Shown here piece after piece: positions 1 to 8,360 of a stretch of DNA of 64,000 nt. The number at the start of each line of letters is the position of its first letter. The first letter of the stretch is position 1. The DNA is from NCEH01 sp043195125 (GTDB lineage Bacteria > Pseudomonadota > Alphaproteobacteria > Rhizobiales > Xanthobacteraceae). The stretch is taken from assembly GCF_043195125.1 (NCBI RefSeq), contig NZ_JBAFWR010000008.1; one strand, given 5' to 3'. Under the pieces are notes generated by a model. The model had not been told where the DNA came from and made no database searches. It was given only the letters and a program-made list of their open reading frames with translations. The position numbers and the translations under genes were made by a program.

Positions 1-24
1 TTGGTCGAAGTCCTCAAGGGCTGA
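1..24 (+). CDS. 3' end of an unidentified gene
   Basis: The window opens inside a reading frame that ends LVEVLKG followed by TGA at 22-24. Only seven residues are visible, so the product cannot be named. A GC-rich hairpin follows directly, as expected at the end of a transcription unit. A chance open frame cannot be fully excluded from so short a piece. Confidence 0.4.
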   Translation: MVEVLKG

Positions 25-32
25 TCGGATCC

Positions 33-55
33 TCCGCGCGGCCCCGCCGCGCGGA
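33..55 (+). terminator. Hairpin after the leading partial gene
   Basis: A perfect 9-bp stem (TCCGCGCGG / CCGCGCGGA) with a 5-nt loop is followed by CCTTC rather than a run of T. It sits between the partial gene and the FAH-family gene and is a plausible but weak terminator. Confidence 0.45.
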
Positions 56-135
56 CCTTCATTGAACGGCCGGCCAGGGGCGCGCGAAGCGACGCCGCGC
101 AGCCGGCCCCCTCATCTCATGTCAGGAGCCGCCAG

Positions 136-909
136 ATGGCGAAATGGGTCCGTTTCACGCAGAACGGAAGCACCGGGTTCGGCACGCTGGAGGGCGAGGC
201 CATCGCCGTGCACCAGGGCGACATGTTCGCCGGCGCGACGCCGACCGGCGAGCGGGTGGCGCTCTCCGCTGTGACGCTCGAAGCCCCGAGCGTGCCGAGC
301 AAGATCATCGCCCTGTGGAACAATTTCCACGGCCTTGCCGCCAAGCTCAATGTCGCCGAGCCGGCCGAGCCGCTCTATCTGCTCAAGGCCACCACCTCGG
401 TCGCCGCACCGGGCAGCATCGTGCACCGCCCGCCGGCCTATTCCGGCAAGACGGTCTATGAAGGCGAGCTCGGCATCGTCATCGGCAAGACCGCGAGCAA
501 TATCTCAGAAGACGAGGCGGCCGCCCACATCTTCGGCTATACTATCGTCAACGACATCACGGCGGCGGACATCCTGAACAAGGATCCGACCTTCCCGCAA
601 TGGGCGCGCGCCAAGGGCTTCGACCAATATGGCCCGTTCGGCCCTTGGATCGAGACGGAATTCGACGCCGCCAGCGCCAGCGTGCGCACCATTCTCAACG
701 GCGCCGAGCGGCAGAACTACCCGCTCGCCGACATGATCTTCCCGCCGCACCGCCTCGTGGCCCTGCTCTCGCAGGACATGACGCTGAACCCCGGCGATCT
801 CATCGCCTGCGGCACCTCGGTGGGCGTCGGCTCCATGAAGGACCCGTCGAACGAAATCGATATCGTCATCGACGGCATCGGCACCTTGAAGAACATCTTC
901 GTGCAATGA
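136..909 (+). CDS. Fumarylacetoacetate hydrolase (FAH) family protein
   Basis: The 257-residue protein is a member of the FAH/HpaG superfamily, metal-dependent enzymes that hydrolyse, isomerise or decarboxylate beta-keto acid intermediates of aromatic degradation. The family core is visible from about residue 98: KTVYEGELGIVIGK supplies the metal-binding E-x-E-type acids. It is followed by the FGYTIVNDITAAD segment, the region around KGFDQYGPFGPW, and a late GDLIACGTSVGVG loop. Length fits the short single-domain class such as 2-hydroxyhepta-2,4-diene-1,7-dioate isomerase. No neighbouring aromatic-degradation genes are present, so the substrate is unknown. ATG 136 is the first good start. Confidence 0.85.
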   Translation: MAKWVRFTQNGSTGFGTLEGEAIAVHQGDMFAGATPTGERVALSAVTLEAPSVPSKIIALWNNFHGLAAKLNVAEPAEPLYLLKATTSVAAPGSIVHRPPAYSGKTVYEGELGIVIGKTASNISEDEAAAHIFGYTIVNDITAADILNKDPTFPQWARAKGFDQYGPFGPWIETEFDAASASVRTILNGAERQNYPLADMIFPPHRLVALLSQDMTLNPGDLIACGTSVGVGSMKDPSNEIDIVIDGIGTLKNIFVQ

Positions 910-950
910 CCTCCGGCCGGGGGCGTGCGCCCGGTGGCGAATGATGTAAG

Positions 951-981
951 AGGGTCCCGGAACAGACTTCCGGGACCCTTT
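951..981 (+). terminator. Strong hairpin, FAH gene terminator
   Basis: A perfect 12-bp stem (AGGGTCCCGGAA / TTCCGGGACCCT) with loop CAGAC is followed by TTT. It ends three bases before the ATG at 984 of the next gene, so it occupies the place where that gene's ribosome binding site would lie. Confidence 0.75.
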
Positions 982-983
982 GC

Positions 984-1490
984 ATGACCGCCCCTTCCGT
1001 CCCCGACCCTGCCGTCCCCGACCCCGCCGCGCCTGCGCCGGCCTTCGTCCCGCCCGATCCCGATTTCGCGCAGCGCGTGCGCGACAGCTTTTCCCGCCAG
1101 CCCTTCATGGCGACGCTCGGCGCGCAGCTGGGGCGCGTGGAGGCGGGACGGGTGGAGGTGATCCTGCCGTTTGCCGAAGGCCTCACCCAGCAGCACGGCT
1201 ATTTTCACGGCGGGTCCATCGGCGCGATCGCCGACAGCGCCGGCGGCTATGCCGCATTCACCCTGTTTCCCGCCGATTCGAGCGTGGTCACGGTGGAATA
1301 CAAGGTCAACATCATGTCGCCGGGCCGAGGCGAGCGGCTCATCGCCCTGGGCGAGGTGCTGAAGTTTGGCCGAACCCTCACCATCACGCGGGTGGAGGTG
1401 TTCGCGGAAGCCCAAGGGAAGCGCACCCATTGCGCCAGCGGCACGCAGACCCTGTTCTGCCTCGCCGGCCGCAGCGACACCCGCGCCTGA
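984..1490 (+). CDS. PaaI-family thioesterase (hotdog fold)
   Basis: The 168-residue protein has the hotdog-fold thioesterase pattern: GYFHGGSIGAIADSAGGYAA is the HGG...D catalytic helix of the PaaI/YigI group, which cleaves acyl- or arylacyl-CoA. The first 20 residues are a Pro/Ala/Asp-rich stretch (VPDPAVPDPAAPAPA) not typical of the fold. A terminator hairpin abuts ATG 984, so translation may really begin at a downstream codon such as ATG 1107. The stop TGA overlaps the ATG of sfsA by one base, indicating coupling. The CoA substrate cannot be told from the sequence. Confidence 0.82.
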   Translation: MTAPSVPDPAVPDPAAPAPAFVPPDPDFAQRVRDSFSRQPFMATLGAQLGRVEAGRVEVILPFAEGLTQQHGYFHGGSIGAIADSAGGYAAFTLFPADSSVVTVEYKVNIMSPGRGERLIALGEVLKFGRTLTITRVEVFAEAQGKRTHCASGTQTLFCLAGRSDTRA

Positions 1491-2203
1491 TGCGCTTTCC
1501 CACCGCCCTCCAGCCTGCGACCCTGATCCGCCGCTACAAACGTTTCCTCGCCGATGTGGTGTTGGCGGACGGCAGCGAGACGACCGTCCATGTGGCGAAT
1601 TCGGGCGCCATGAGCGGGCTCGCGACGCCCGGGGCGCGGGTCTGGCTGTCCCGCTCGCCCGTGCTCACGCGCAAGCTGCCGCTGAGCTGGGAGATGGTGG
1701 AGGCGGACTTCGGTGCCGGGCTGGAGCTGGTGGGCGTCAACACCATGCATCCCAACGCGCTTGTGGCTGACGCGATTCTGGCCGGCGCCATTCCCGAACT
1801 TGCCGGCTACGCCAGCCTGCGGCGCGAAGTGAAATATGGCGTCAACAGCCGCATCGATCTGTTGCTGGAAGGCGAGGGACGGCCGCCCTGCTTTGTCGAG
1901 GTGAAGAACGTCCACCTCATGCGTCGTCCCCACCTGTCCGAATTTCCCGATTGCGTCACCGCGCGCGGCACCAAGCACCTGGTCGAGCTGGCGGCCCAGG
2001 CCCGGGCCGGGGCGCGGGCGGTGATGGTCTATCTGTGCCAGATCGGCTCGGCGCAGAGCGTCTCCATCGCCCGCGACATCGATCCCGCCTATGGCGCAGC
2101 ATTCGATCTTGCCCGTATCGCCGGGGTGGAAGCGCTCGCGTTCGCCTGCCGCCTGGATGCCGGCGGCATCGCGGTGGACCGCCCCATTCCCATGCTGGGG
2201 TAG
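1490..2203 (+). CDS. sfsA: Sugar fermentation stimulation protein SfsA
   Basis: The 237-residue protein matches SfsA in length and motifs. It has an N-terminal OB-like half (RRYKRFLADVVLADG, HVANSGAM) and a C-terminal nuclease-like half with VNSRIDLLLEG and CFVEVKNVHL, a PD-(D/E)xK-type arrangement, then FPDCVTARGTKHL. The family binds DNA non-specifically in E. coli, but its physiological role is unsettled. The ATG overlaps the stop of the thioesterase gene (TGATG). The start gives MRFPTALQPATLIRRYKRF, which fits the usual SfsA N-terminus. Confidence 0.92.
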   Translation: MRFPTALQPATLIRRYKRFLADVVLADGSETTVHVANSGAMSGLATPGARVWLSRSPVLTRKLPLSWEMVEADFGAGLELVGVNTMHPNALVADAILAGAIPELAGYASLRREVKYGVNSRIDLLLEGEGRPPCFVEVKNVHLMRRPHLSEFPDCVTARGTKHLVELAAQARAGARAVMVYLCQIGSAQSVSIARDIDPAYGAAFDLARIAGVEALAFACRLDAGGIAVDRPIPMLG

Positions 2204-2328
2204 AGCCTGCACCGGAGGCGCGGGCGGCATGCAAGGGCGCACGGACACTTGCTTTGCGCGCCGCATGGCCTAAATCTGATGCAAACGCAATCAATGCTGG
2301 CGACGCGCGCCGGTTCAGGACCAATGCG

Positions 2329-3156
2329 ATGACCTATGTGGAAGCGGCCCAAGCGCCGCTCAGGAAAACCGGCCATATCAAGCTCTATGGCCCCGCCGCC
2401 TTCGAAGGCATGCGCAAGGCCGGCCAGCTGACAGCGCAGGCGCTGGACGCGGTCGCCGAAATGGTCGGCCCCGGGGTCTCGACCGCCGCGATCGACGATC
2501 TGATCTTCCAGTTCGCCATGGACCATGGCGCCCTGCCCGCCACGCTGATGTATCGCGGCTATCGCTATTCGGTGTGCACCTCCATCAATCACGTCGTCTG
2601 CCACGGCATGCCCAACCCCCGCCCGTTGCGCGAAGGGGATATCGTGAATGTGGACGTGACGCTGATCGTCGACGGCTGGTATGGCGATTCCAGCCGCATG
2701 TATGCCATCGGCGAAATCCCCCGCCGGGCCGAGCGGCTGATCGAAGTCACCTATGATTCCATGATGCTCGGCATCGAGGCCATCAAGCCGGGCGGCCATG
2801 TGGGCGACATCGGCGCGGCGATCCAGGATTTCGTCGAGCCCCAGCACATGAGCGTGGTGCGCGATTTCTGCGGCCACGGCGTCGGACAAGTGTTCCACGA
2901 CGAGCCGAACATCGTCCATGTGGGCCGGCGCGGCGAGGGACCGGAGCTGAAGCCCGGCATGATCTTCACCGTGGAGCCGATGATCAATCTCGGCCGGCCC
3001 CATGTGAAGGTGCTTTCCGACGGCTGGACCGCGGTGACGCGCGACCGCTCGCTCTCCGCCCAGTTCGAGCATACGGTCGGTGTCACGCAGACCGGGGTGG
3101 AAATCTTCACCCTGAGCCCGAAGGGCTATCACAAGCCGCCCTATCTGCCGGCCTGA
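2329..3156 (+). CDS. map: Methionine aminopeptidase type I
   Basis: This 275-residue enzyme removes the initiator methionine from nascent proteins. The pita-bread fold metal ligands are all present: D109 (NVDVT), D120 (YGDSS), H183 (HGVG), E216 (FTVEPM) and E247 (FEHT), together with H92 in the substrate site (NHVVCHG). Type I is indicated by the absence of the type II insertion. ATG 2329 is chosen because it gives the normal family N-terminus; the frame is open further upstream but lacks homology-like sequence. radC follows after a 2-nt gap, suggesting one transcript. Confidence 0.95.
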   Translation: MTYVEAAQAPLRKTGHIKLYGPAAFEGMRKAGQLTAQALDAVAEMVGPGVSTAAIDDLIFQFAMDHGALPATLMYRGYRYSVCTSINHVVCHGMPNPRPLREGDIVNVDVTLIVDGWYGDSSRMYAIGEIPRRAERLIEVTYDSMMLGIEAIKPGGHVGDIGAAIQDFVEPQHMSVVRDFCGHGVGQVFHDEPNIVHVGRRGEGPELKPGMIFTVEPMINLGRPHVKVLSDGWTAVTRDRSLSAQFEHTVGVTQTGVEIFTLSPKGYHKPPYLPA

Positions 3157-3158
3157 CC

Positions 3159-3866
3159 ATGGCGGGGGAGCCTGAGGACGGCGTCGCCGAAGCCGGCCCC
3201 CATTTCCTGGGGCACCGCGACCGCCTGCGCGCGCGCTTCCGCGAGGCCGGTTCGGCCGCCCTCGCGGATTATGAATTGCTCGAACTGGTGCTGTTCCGCG
3301 CCGTGCCCCGGCGCGACGTGAAGCCGCTCGCGAAAGCCCTGGTAGAGCGCTTCGGCTCCTTCGCCGAGGTGGTGGCCGCGCCAGCCGCGCTGCTCGCCGA
3401 GATTCCCGGCGTGAAAGATGCCATCGTCACCGAGCTGAAGATCATCGAGGCGGCCGCCCACCGCTTCGCCAAAGGCCAGATGAAGCGGCGCCCGGTGCTC
3501 TCCTCCTGGAGTTCGGTGCTCGATTATTGCCGCGCCTCCATGGCGTTCGCGGAGCGCGAGCAGGTGCGGGTGCTGTTTCTCGACAAGCGCAACCAGCTGA
3601 TCGCCGACGAGGTGGTGCAACACGGAACCGTGGATCACGCGCCGGTCTACCCTCGCGAGGTGGTCAAGCGGGCGCTCGAACTCTCGGCCACCGCCATCAT
3701 CCTGTGCCACAACCACCCCTCGGGCGACCCCACGCCCTCGCGCGCCGATATCGACATGACGCGCAAGATCATCGACATCGCCAAGCCGCTGGGCATCGAC
3801 GTGCACGACCACATCATCGTGGGGCGCGACGGCCATGCCAGCCTGAAGGGGCTGCGGCTGATGTGA
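3159..3866 (+). CDS. radC: RadC family JAMM/MPN-domain protein
   Basis: The 235-residue protein has an N-terminal helix-hairpin-helix-like region (about 35-95, including LAEIPGVKDA) and a C-terminal MPN domain. Its JAMM metal motif is intact: H184-N-H186-P-S-G-D then D197 (HNHPSGDPTPSRAD). The family was named for DNA repair, but that role is doubtful, and its peptidase or DNA-related activity is unknown. It begins 2 nt after the map stop codon, so the two are probably co-transcribed. Confidence 0.92.
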   Translation: MAGEPEDGVAEAGPHFLGHRDRLRARFREAGSAALADYELLELVLFRAVPRRDVKPLAKALVERFGSFAEVVAAPAALLAEIPGVKDAIVTELKIIEAAAHRFAKGQMKRRPVLSSWSSVLDYCRASMAFAEREQVRVLFLDKRNQLIADEVVQHGTVDHAPVYPREVVKRALELSATAIILCHNHPSGDPTPSRADIDMTRKIIDIAKPLGIDVHDHIIVGRDGHASLKGLRLM

Positions 3867-3997
3867 GGCCGGCCGGCGGCACACCTTCGCCGCCAGGCTC
3901 ACGGTCGCGCAACACCGGAAACATTCGGCAAGCCTCGCGCACGCTTGCGCCCGCATATGGTCGTAACGGTGCCTCATTGAGCGGGCTTGGTGCGCAG

Positions 3998-4942
3998 ATG
4001 CAGCTTTTCGGCAGAACATCCATGCCCTTTTGCCTCCCTTCCAGCGCCAGGCGGCGCTCCACGTTGGGCCTGCTAGCACTTGTCGGCGGCGCGGCAACGC
4101 TCGCGGGCGAACCGGCGCGAGCGCAATATTATCCTTATCCGCCCACGGTCTATGGCGCGCCTGCGGAGATGCCGCGCATCTATCGCGCGCCGCCGGGCTA
4201 TACGACCGGAACAGTGATGCTGCCGCCGCAGGAGATCCGCTCCATCGTGCTCAATCTCGGCTATGGCCGGGTCGGGCGGCCGGTGCTGCGCGGGCGCACC
4301 TATATGATCGACGCAGTGGATGATCGCGGCCCGCTGATCCTCGCGGTGGATGCCTATTCGGGACTGGTGCAGCAGGCCGATCCCTCCATGTTCGGTCCGC
4401 CCGGCGGGCCCTATGGCCCAGCACCTGCTTATGGCGCCGCCCCACCGCCGGGCGCCTATGGTGCCCCTCCCGCTCAAGGGGCCTATGGCGCACCCCAGCA
4501 ACGCAGCCAGCCGGTGGCGCGTGCCCCACTGCCCAAGCCCCGGCCCGCCGACAGCGAGATCGCCAGCACCTCGGGTCCGGACATCCCGGCGCCCGCCGTG
4601 CCGCCATCCGACGACGCTGCGGCCCATGACGATGCGCCCGATACTGCGGAAAATCCCGGTGCCATCGCCGTGGAACCGGCTGAAAGCGCCAATGCGCCGA
4701 AGGCTGGAACGCCCGGCCTCGCCTCGCCGAGGCCCAGCATGTCGGCCCCGGTGGTCGGGCAACCGGTCCCGGCTCAAACGCCGGCCGCGAGCAAGCCGCA
4801 GACCGCCGCGAACACGCCGATTCCCGCTTTGCCCCCAGCGCCGGCCCAGGGGCCGACGGGCGCGGGATCGGCGACACCCGGGGATGGCGTTTCGGCCGGA
4901 ACTGCCTCCGTCCTCTCGCGTACGGCGGCGCCCGCCAACTGA
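3998..4942 (+). CDS. Secreted Pro/Ala-rich hypothetical protein
   Basis: A 314-residue exported protein of unknown function; an alternative ATG at 4022 would give 306 residues. The N-terminus has RRRSTLGLLALVGGAATL then a cleavage-like PARAQ, so it is a Sec signal or possibly a Tat signal (RRRSTLG). A compact conserved-looking core follows (roughly residues 65-115: IRSIVLNLGYGRVGRPVLRG, TYMIDAVDDRGPLILAVDAY). The remaining two thirds is low-complexity Pro/Ala/Gly with repeated PYGPAPAYGAAPP-like units, probably disordered. Similar core sequences occur in Hyphomicrobiales hypothetical proteins; no function should be inferred. Confidence 0.75.
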   Translation: MQLFGRTSMPFCLPSSARRRSTLGLLALVGGAATLAGEPARAQYYPYPPTVYGAPAEMPRIYRAPPGYTTGTVMLPPQEIRSIVLNLGYGRVGRPVLRGRTYMIDAVDDRGPLILAVDAYSGLVQQADPSMFGPPGGPYGPAPAYGAAPPPGAYGAPPAQGAYGAPQQRSQPVARAPLPKPRPADSEIASTSGPDIPAPAVPPSDDAAAHDDAPDTAENPGAIAVEPAESANAPKAGTPGLASPRPSMSAPVVGQPVPAQTPAASKPQTAANTPIPALPPAPAQGPTGAGSATPGDGVSAGTASVLSRTAAPAN

Positions 4943-4948
4943 GGCCGC

Positions 4949-6307
4949 TTAAGCGAGGCCCACCTGGGCCAGCGCCGCCGCTTGCCGCGATGCGACGCCC
5001 TCCAACGTGAAATCCGCCATCGCCTCTTCGAACAGGCGATGGAAGTTCAGCTCCGCCTTCAGATGCAGGAACACCGCGCCGAGCCCGATGGCCGCGCGAT
5101 CCATGAACACGAATTCGCGCGGCACCGTCACCGGCCCAAGCTGCTTCAGCGCCGTATGCACCCGGAACGCCTCGCGCCGTCCATATTCGCCGGGCGCCAC
5201 GCCGTCGGCGATGGTGCGCACGCGATCATCCATGAGCGGCCCATAAATGAAGCGCGCCCAGATGTTCAGCACGTCGATTAATTCGCGCTTGAGGCCCTTG
5301 AAGCCCCAGGTCTCATACGCGTGCACCACCCGCGCCTCGTCGTTTGCGAGCAGACCGCGATAGAGATCCATTACGCCGGCGACGAAGGCCGGGGGGAAGA
5401 TGCGGATGCAGCCGTAATCCAGCAGGTTGATGCCCCCCGGCGTACCGGCTTCATCGGTAAAGACGGTGTAATTGCCGAGATGCGGATCGCCGTGGATCAC
5501 CCCGAACCGGCTGAACGGGAGCCACCAGGCCGTGAACATGGCCCGCGCCAATCGGTTGCGCTCTTCCAGCGGGTGTTCGGTGAAACCCAGGATCTTCTGC
5601 CCCTCCAGCCAGTGTAGGGTCAGAAGCCGGCCGGTGGAGAGATCGGTGCGCACGCTTGGCACGCGCACATGGTCTTGCCCCTCCAGCATCAGCGCATAAA
5701 GGGCGGCGTGCTTGGCCTCGCGGCGATAGTCCAGTTCCTCGCGCACGCGCGCGCCGATCTCCCCGGCGATTTCGCGGGTGTCGATGGCAGGGTCCATGCG
5801 GCGATGGAGCGAGAAGAGAAGATCCAGCTGGCTGAGGTCCGCCTCCACCGCCGCCTGCATGTCAGGATATTGCAGCTTGCAGGCCAGTTCCTCGCCATCG
5901 AGCGCCACCGCGCGATGCACCTGGCCGAGGGAGGCGGCGGCGGCCGGCTTGTGCTCGAACGAGGCGAAGCGGGTTTCCCAGTCGCGGCCCAGCTCCGCCA
6001 TCATGCGGCGGCGCACGAAGGCCCAGCCCATGGGCGGTGCGTCGTTCTGCAGTTTCTGAAGCTCGGCGGCATATTCGGGCGGCAGCACGTCGGGAATGGT
6101 GGACATGAGCTGCGCCACCTTCATCAGCGGACCTTTCAACCCACCCAGCGCCGCGGCCAGCGCCGCCGCATTGCCCTCCCCCGCCTTGTCGAGCCCGAAC
6201 AGCCGCGTGCCCGCCATGCGCGCCGCGACACCCCCCACGTTGGCGCCCACCCGCGCGTAGCGGGCGGCGCGGGCGGAGAAGCGGTTGCGCTCGGCGTCTT
6301 CGGTCAT
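4949..6307 (-). CDS. ABC1 (AarF/UbiB/COQ8) family kinase-like protein
   Basis: The 452-residue protein is an atypical protein-kinase-like ATPase of the ABC1 family, members of which support ubiquinone biosynthesis or lipid homeostasis. The family K-x-x-Q signature lies in GPLMKVAQLMS, the A-rich nucleotide loop in AAAASLGQVHRA, the ATP lysine in ELACKLQYP, and the catalytic and metal residues in GVIHGDPHLGNY and LLDYG. It lacks the C-terminal membrane segments of UbiB proper, and no ubi genes are nearby, so it is better called an ABC1 family protein. It converges with the preceding secreted-protein gene with a 6-nt gap. Confidence 0.9.
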   Translation of the reverse strand: MTEDAERNRFSARAARYARVGANVGGVAARMAGTRLFGLDKAGEGNAAALAAALGGLKGPLMKVAQLMSTIPDVLPPEYAAELQKLQNDAPPMGWAFVRRRMMAELGRDWETRFASFEHKPAAAASLGQVHRAVALDGEELACKLQYPDMQAAVEADLSQLDLLFSLHRRMDPAIDTREIAGEIGARVREELDYRREAKHAALYALMLEGQDHVRVPSVRTDLSTGRLLTLHWLEGQKILGFTEHPLEERNRLARAMFTAWWLPFSRFGVIHGDPHLGNYTVFTDEAGTPGGINLLDYGCIRIFPPAFVAGVMDLYRGLLANDEARVVHAYETWGFKGLKRELIDVLNIWARFIYGPLMDDRVRTIADGVAPGEYGRREAFRVHTALKQLGPVTVPREFVFMDRAAIGLGAVFLHLKAELNFHRLFEEAMADFTLEGVASRQAAALAQVGLA

Positions 6308-6337
6308 GGGGCGGCTCGCTGTGCCCGGAGGCCGGGC

Positions 6338-6826
6338 TCAGCCGCGCGCGGTATGGCGGGTGAGTGCCAGCAGCACCAGGAGGGTGAGGGGCGTGAGAAT
6401 GTCCGTATAGAGAATGGGGCCGGCATTTCCCGCCGCAAGGTTGCCGGTCTCGACAATCTGCACCACATGCCCCACCGCCGCCCCGCCGAGGAAGCCGGCC
6501 GCCACCACGGCAACGCCGAGGCGAAAGCCCCAGTTGCCATAAAAGGCCGCGATCACGCCGGCGACGCCCATGCCGAGATTGGCCATGCCCACCTCGAACT
6601 GGAACGGGCTCGGCGCCCAGCCGATGGCGCGCGCCGACTCGGCCGCCAAGAACACGTGGCCGAGGAACGCCCACAATCCCATCAGCCCCAGCGGCACCAG
6701 GAAGAGGTAGCGCAACAGCCGGTCCGCGACAAAGCCGGGCGGCAAGGGGCGCGGCGCCCGCGCCACGGCGAGGAGCGCGAGCGCCAGGGCAAAGCCCCAC
6801 GACATCAGGGGAACCCAGAACACCAT
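6338..6826 (-). CDS. Small membrane protein, DUF6790-like
   Basis: The 162-residue protein has four or five hydrophobic segments (near the N-terminus FWVPLMSWGFALALALLAV, then LFLVPLGLMGLWAFLGHVF, GMGVAGVIAAFYGNW, LGVAVVAAGFLGGAAVG and ILTPLTLLVLLAL). The motif GHVVQIVETGN between the last two helices recalls the DUF6790 family, whose function is unknown. ATG at 6826 is chosen because GGGAGG lies 5-6 nt upstream; the frame is open another 16 codons. It lies 30 nt upstream of the ABC1 gene on the same strand and is probably co-transcribed. Confidence 0.72.
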   Translation of the reverse strand: MVFWVPLMSWGFALALALLAVARAPRPLPPGFVADRLLRYLFLVPLGLMGLWAFLGHVFLAAESARAIGWAPSPFQFEVGMANLGMGVAGVIAAFYGNWGFRLGVAVVAAGFLGGAAVGHVVQIVETGNLAAGNAGPILYTDILTPLTLLVLLALTRHTARG

Positions 6827-6935
6827 ACGCGCCTCCCTCCATCCCAGCCCGCAAGGTGCCATCGTTTTTCCCACACTGCCAGCCTGCGGCGCCGCTGCGC
6901 TTGCCGGCGCGCGCGGCGCAGCCTATGGCAGGATC

Positions 6936-7325
6936 ATGAGCGGATCCGGCAGCGCAAGATCGACCGTGGCGGGGTGGGCTCTCCGCCTCGCGCTCGCCTA
7001 TGCGCTGCTGCTGCAGATGGTGTTCGCCTCCGCGGCTGCGGTCCAGCATGCCGCCGCCACGGCACCCGATCCCTGGAGCGCCACGTGCGCCGGGCTTGCC
7101 TCCACCAATTCGGATTCCCCGACCCAGGCCCCGCACATGGACCTGTGCTGCGTGCTCGGCTGCCTCGCCAGTCCGGCGCCGCTCGCGATGCCGGGCGGGG
7201 AGGCCGCGCGCCTGGAACCTGCGTCGCGGGTGACCGCGATCATGTTCGCGGAGCGACCGGTCGCAAGCCCCGCGCGCCATAGCTCCCGGCCCTTCCACGC
7301 CCGAGGACCTCCCTCCGCCGTTTGA
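6936..7325 (+). CDS. DUF2946-like small exported protein, copper-linked
   Basis: The 129-residue protein has an N-terminal hydrophobic segment (about 14-35) and then a short Cys/His cluster, HMDLCCVLGCLAS, near residue 67. That is the arrangement of DUF2946-type proteins found beside copper chaperone and TonB receptor genes. It lies 39 nt upstream of a YcnI-PCuAC copper chaperone gene on the same strand, which supports a role in copper handling at the membrane or periplasm. The biochemical function is not known. Confidence 0.65.
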   Translation: MSGSGSARSTVAGWALRLALAYALLLQMVFASAAAVQHAAATAPDPWSATCAGLASTNSDSPTQAPHMDLCCVLGCLASPAPLAMPGGEAARLEPASRVTAIMFAERPVASPARHSSRPFHARGPPSAV

Positions 7326-7364
7326 GCCTGCCCGCAGATCCTCAAACCCGTTGGGAGACGTTCC

Positions 7365-8339
7365 ATGTCCATTTCGTTCGCGCGCACCGCGCCCCTGGGC
7401 CTTGCCGCCGCTCTTTTCTTGACCTTTGCCGGCCCCGCCTCGGCCCATGTGACCCTGGCCGAAGGACAGGCGACTTCGGGCACCTCCTACAAGGGCGTGC
7501 TGAAGGTGCCACACGGCTGCGGAGACGCTGCCACCACCGCCATCAAGGTCAGCATTCCCGAGGGCGTGGTGACGGTGAAGCCGCAGCCCAAGGCCGGCTG
7601 GACCCTCGCCTTGGAGACCGGCCCCTATGAGAAGGCCTATGAGGTGATGCACGGTGGGCCGGTGAAGGAAGGGGTGAAGACCATCACCTGGTCCGGCGGC
7701 AATCTGCCCAACGCCTATTATGACGAGTTCGTCTTCATCGCCTATCTCGCGCCCCAGCCGCAGGCGACCAAGCTGTATTTCCCGGTGCTGCAGACCTGCG
7801 AGGGCGCGAGCGCCGACTGGTCGGAAATCCCCAAGGACGGCGCCCCCATGCCGTCGCGTCCGGCGCCCGCGCTGAAACTCGCGGCGGCCAACGCCCCCGC
7901 CGCAGCATCCGCCGTCAAGGTCGGCACGCTCACCATCGAGCAGCCCTGGGCCCGCGCGACCCCCGGCGGCGCGAAAGTGGCCGGTGGCTATCTGAAGATC
8001 ACCAATACGGGCACCGTGACGGACAAGCTGGTGGGCGGCTCATTCGAGCGGGCCGGCCGCTTCGAAGTTCATGAAATGAGCATGAACAACGGCGTCATGA
8101 CCATGCGACCGGTCTCGGGTGGCCTCGAGATTCCCCCCGGCGCCACCGTCGCGCTGGCGCCCGGCGGCTATCATTTGATGCTGCAGGATCTCAAGCAGCC
8201 GCTGAAGGAAGGCGAGAGCGTGAAGGGCACGCTGACCTTCGAGAAGGCGGGCACGGTGGACGTGGTGTTCGACGTGCGCGGCATCGGCGCCGGCGCGCCC
8301 ACGGGCGGCGGCATGGGCGCGATGGAGCATCAGCACTGA
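7365..8339 (+). CDS. Periplasmic copper chaperone, YcnI-PCuAC fusion
   Basis: The 324-residue exported protein joins two copper-binding domains. A signal peptide ends at PASA|H28, leaving His as the mature N-terminus, as in YcnI (DUF1775), which uses that His to bind Cu(II). This domain runs to about residue 155 (KVPHGCGD, WSGGNLPNAYYDEF). A Pro/Ala linker leads to a PCuAC domain (about 187-305) with the Cu(I) ligands H236-E-M238, M245/M247 and H270-L-M272. PCuAC proteins deliver copper to cytochrome oxidase. The C-terminus MEHQH may add ligands. It forms a two-gene unit with the DUF2946-like gene. Confidence 0.9.
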   Translation: MSISFARTAPLGLAAALFLTFAGPASAHVTLAEGQATSGTSYKGVLKVPHGCGDAATTAIKVSIPEGVVTVKPQPKAGWTLALETGPYEKAYEVMHGGPVKEGVKTITWSGGNLPNAYYDEFVFIAYLAPQPQATKLYFPVLQTCEGASADWSEIPKDGAPMPSRPAPALKLAAANAPAAASAVKVGTLTIEQPWARATPGGAKVAGGYLKITNTGTVTDKLVGGSFERAGRFEVHEMSMNNGVMTMRPVSGGLEIPPGATVALAPGGYHLMLQDLKQPLKEGESVKGTLTFEKAGTVDVVFDVRGIGAGAPTGGGMGAMEHQH

Positions 8340-8360
8340 CCGCCTGAGTGCGGCGCGGCC

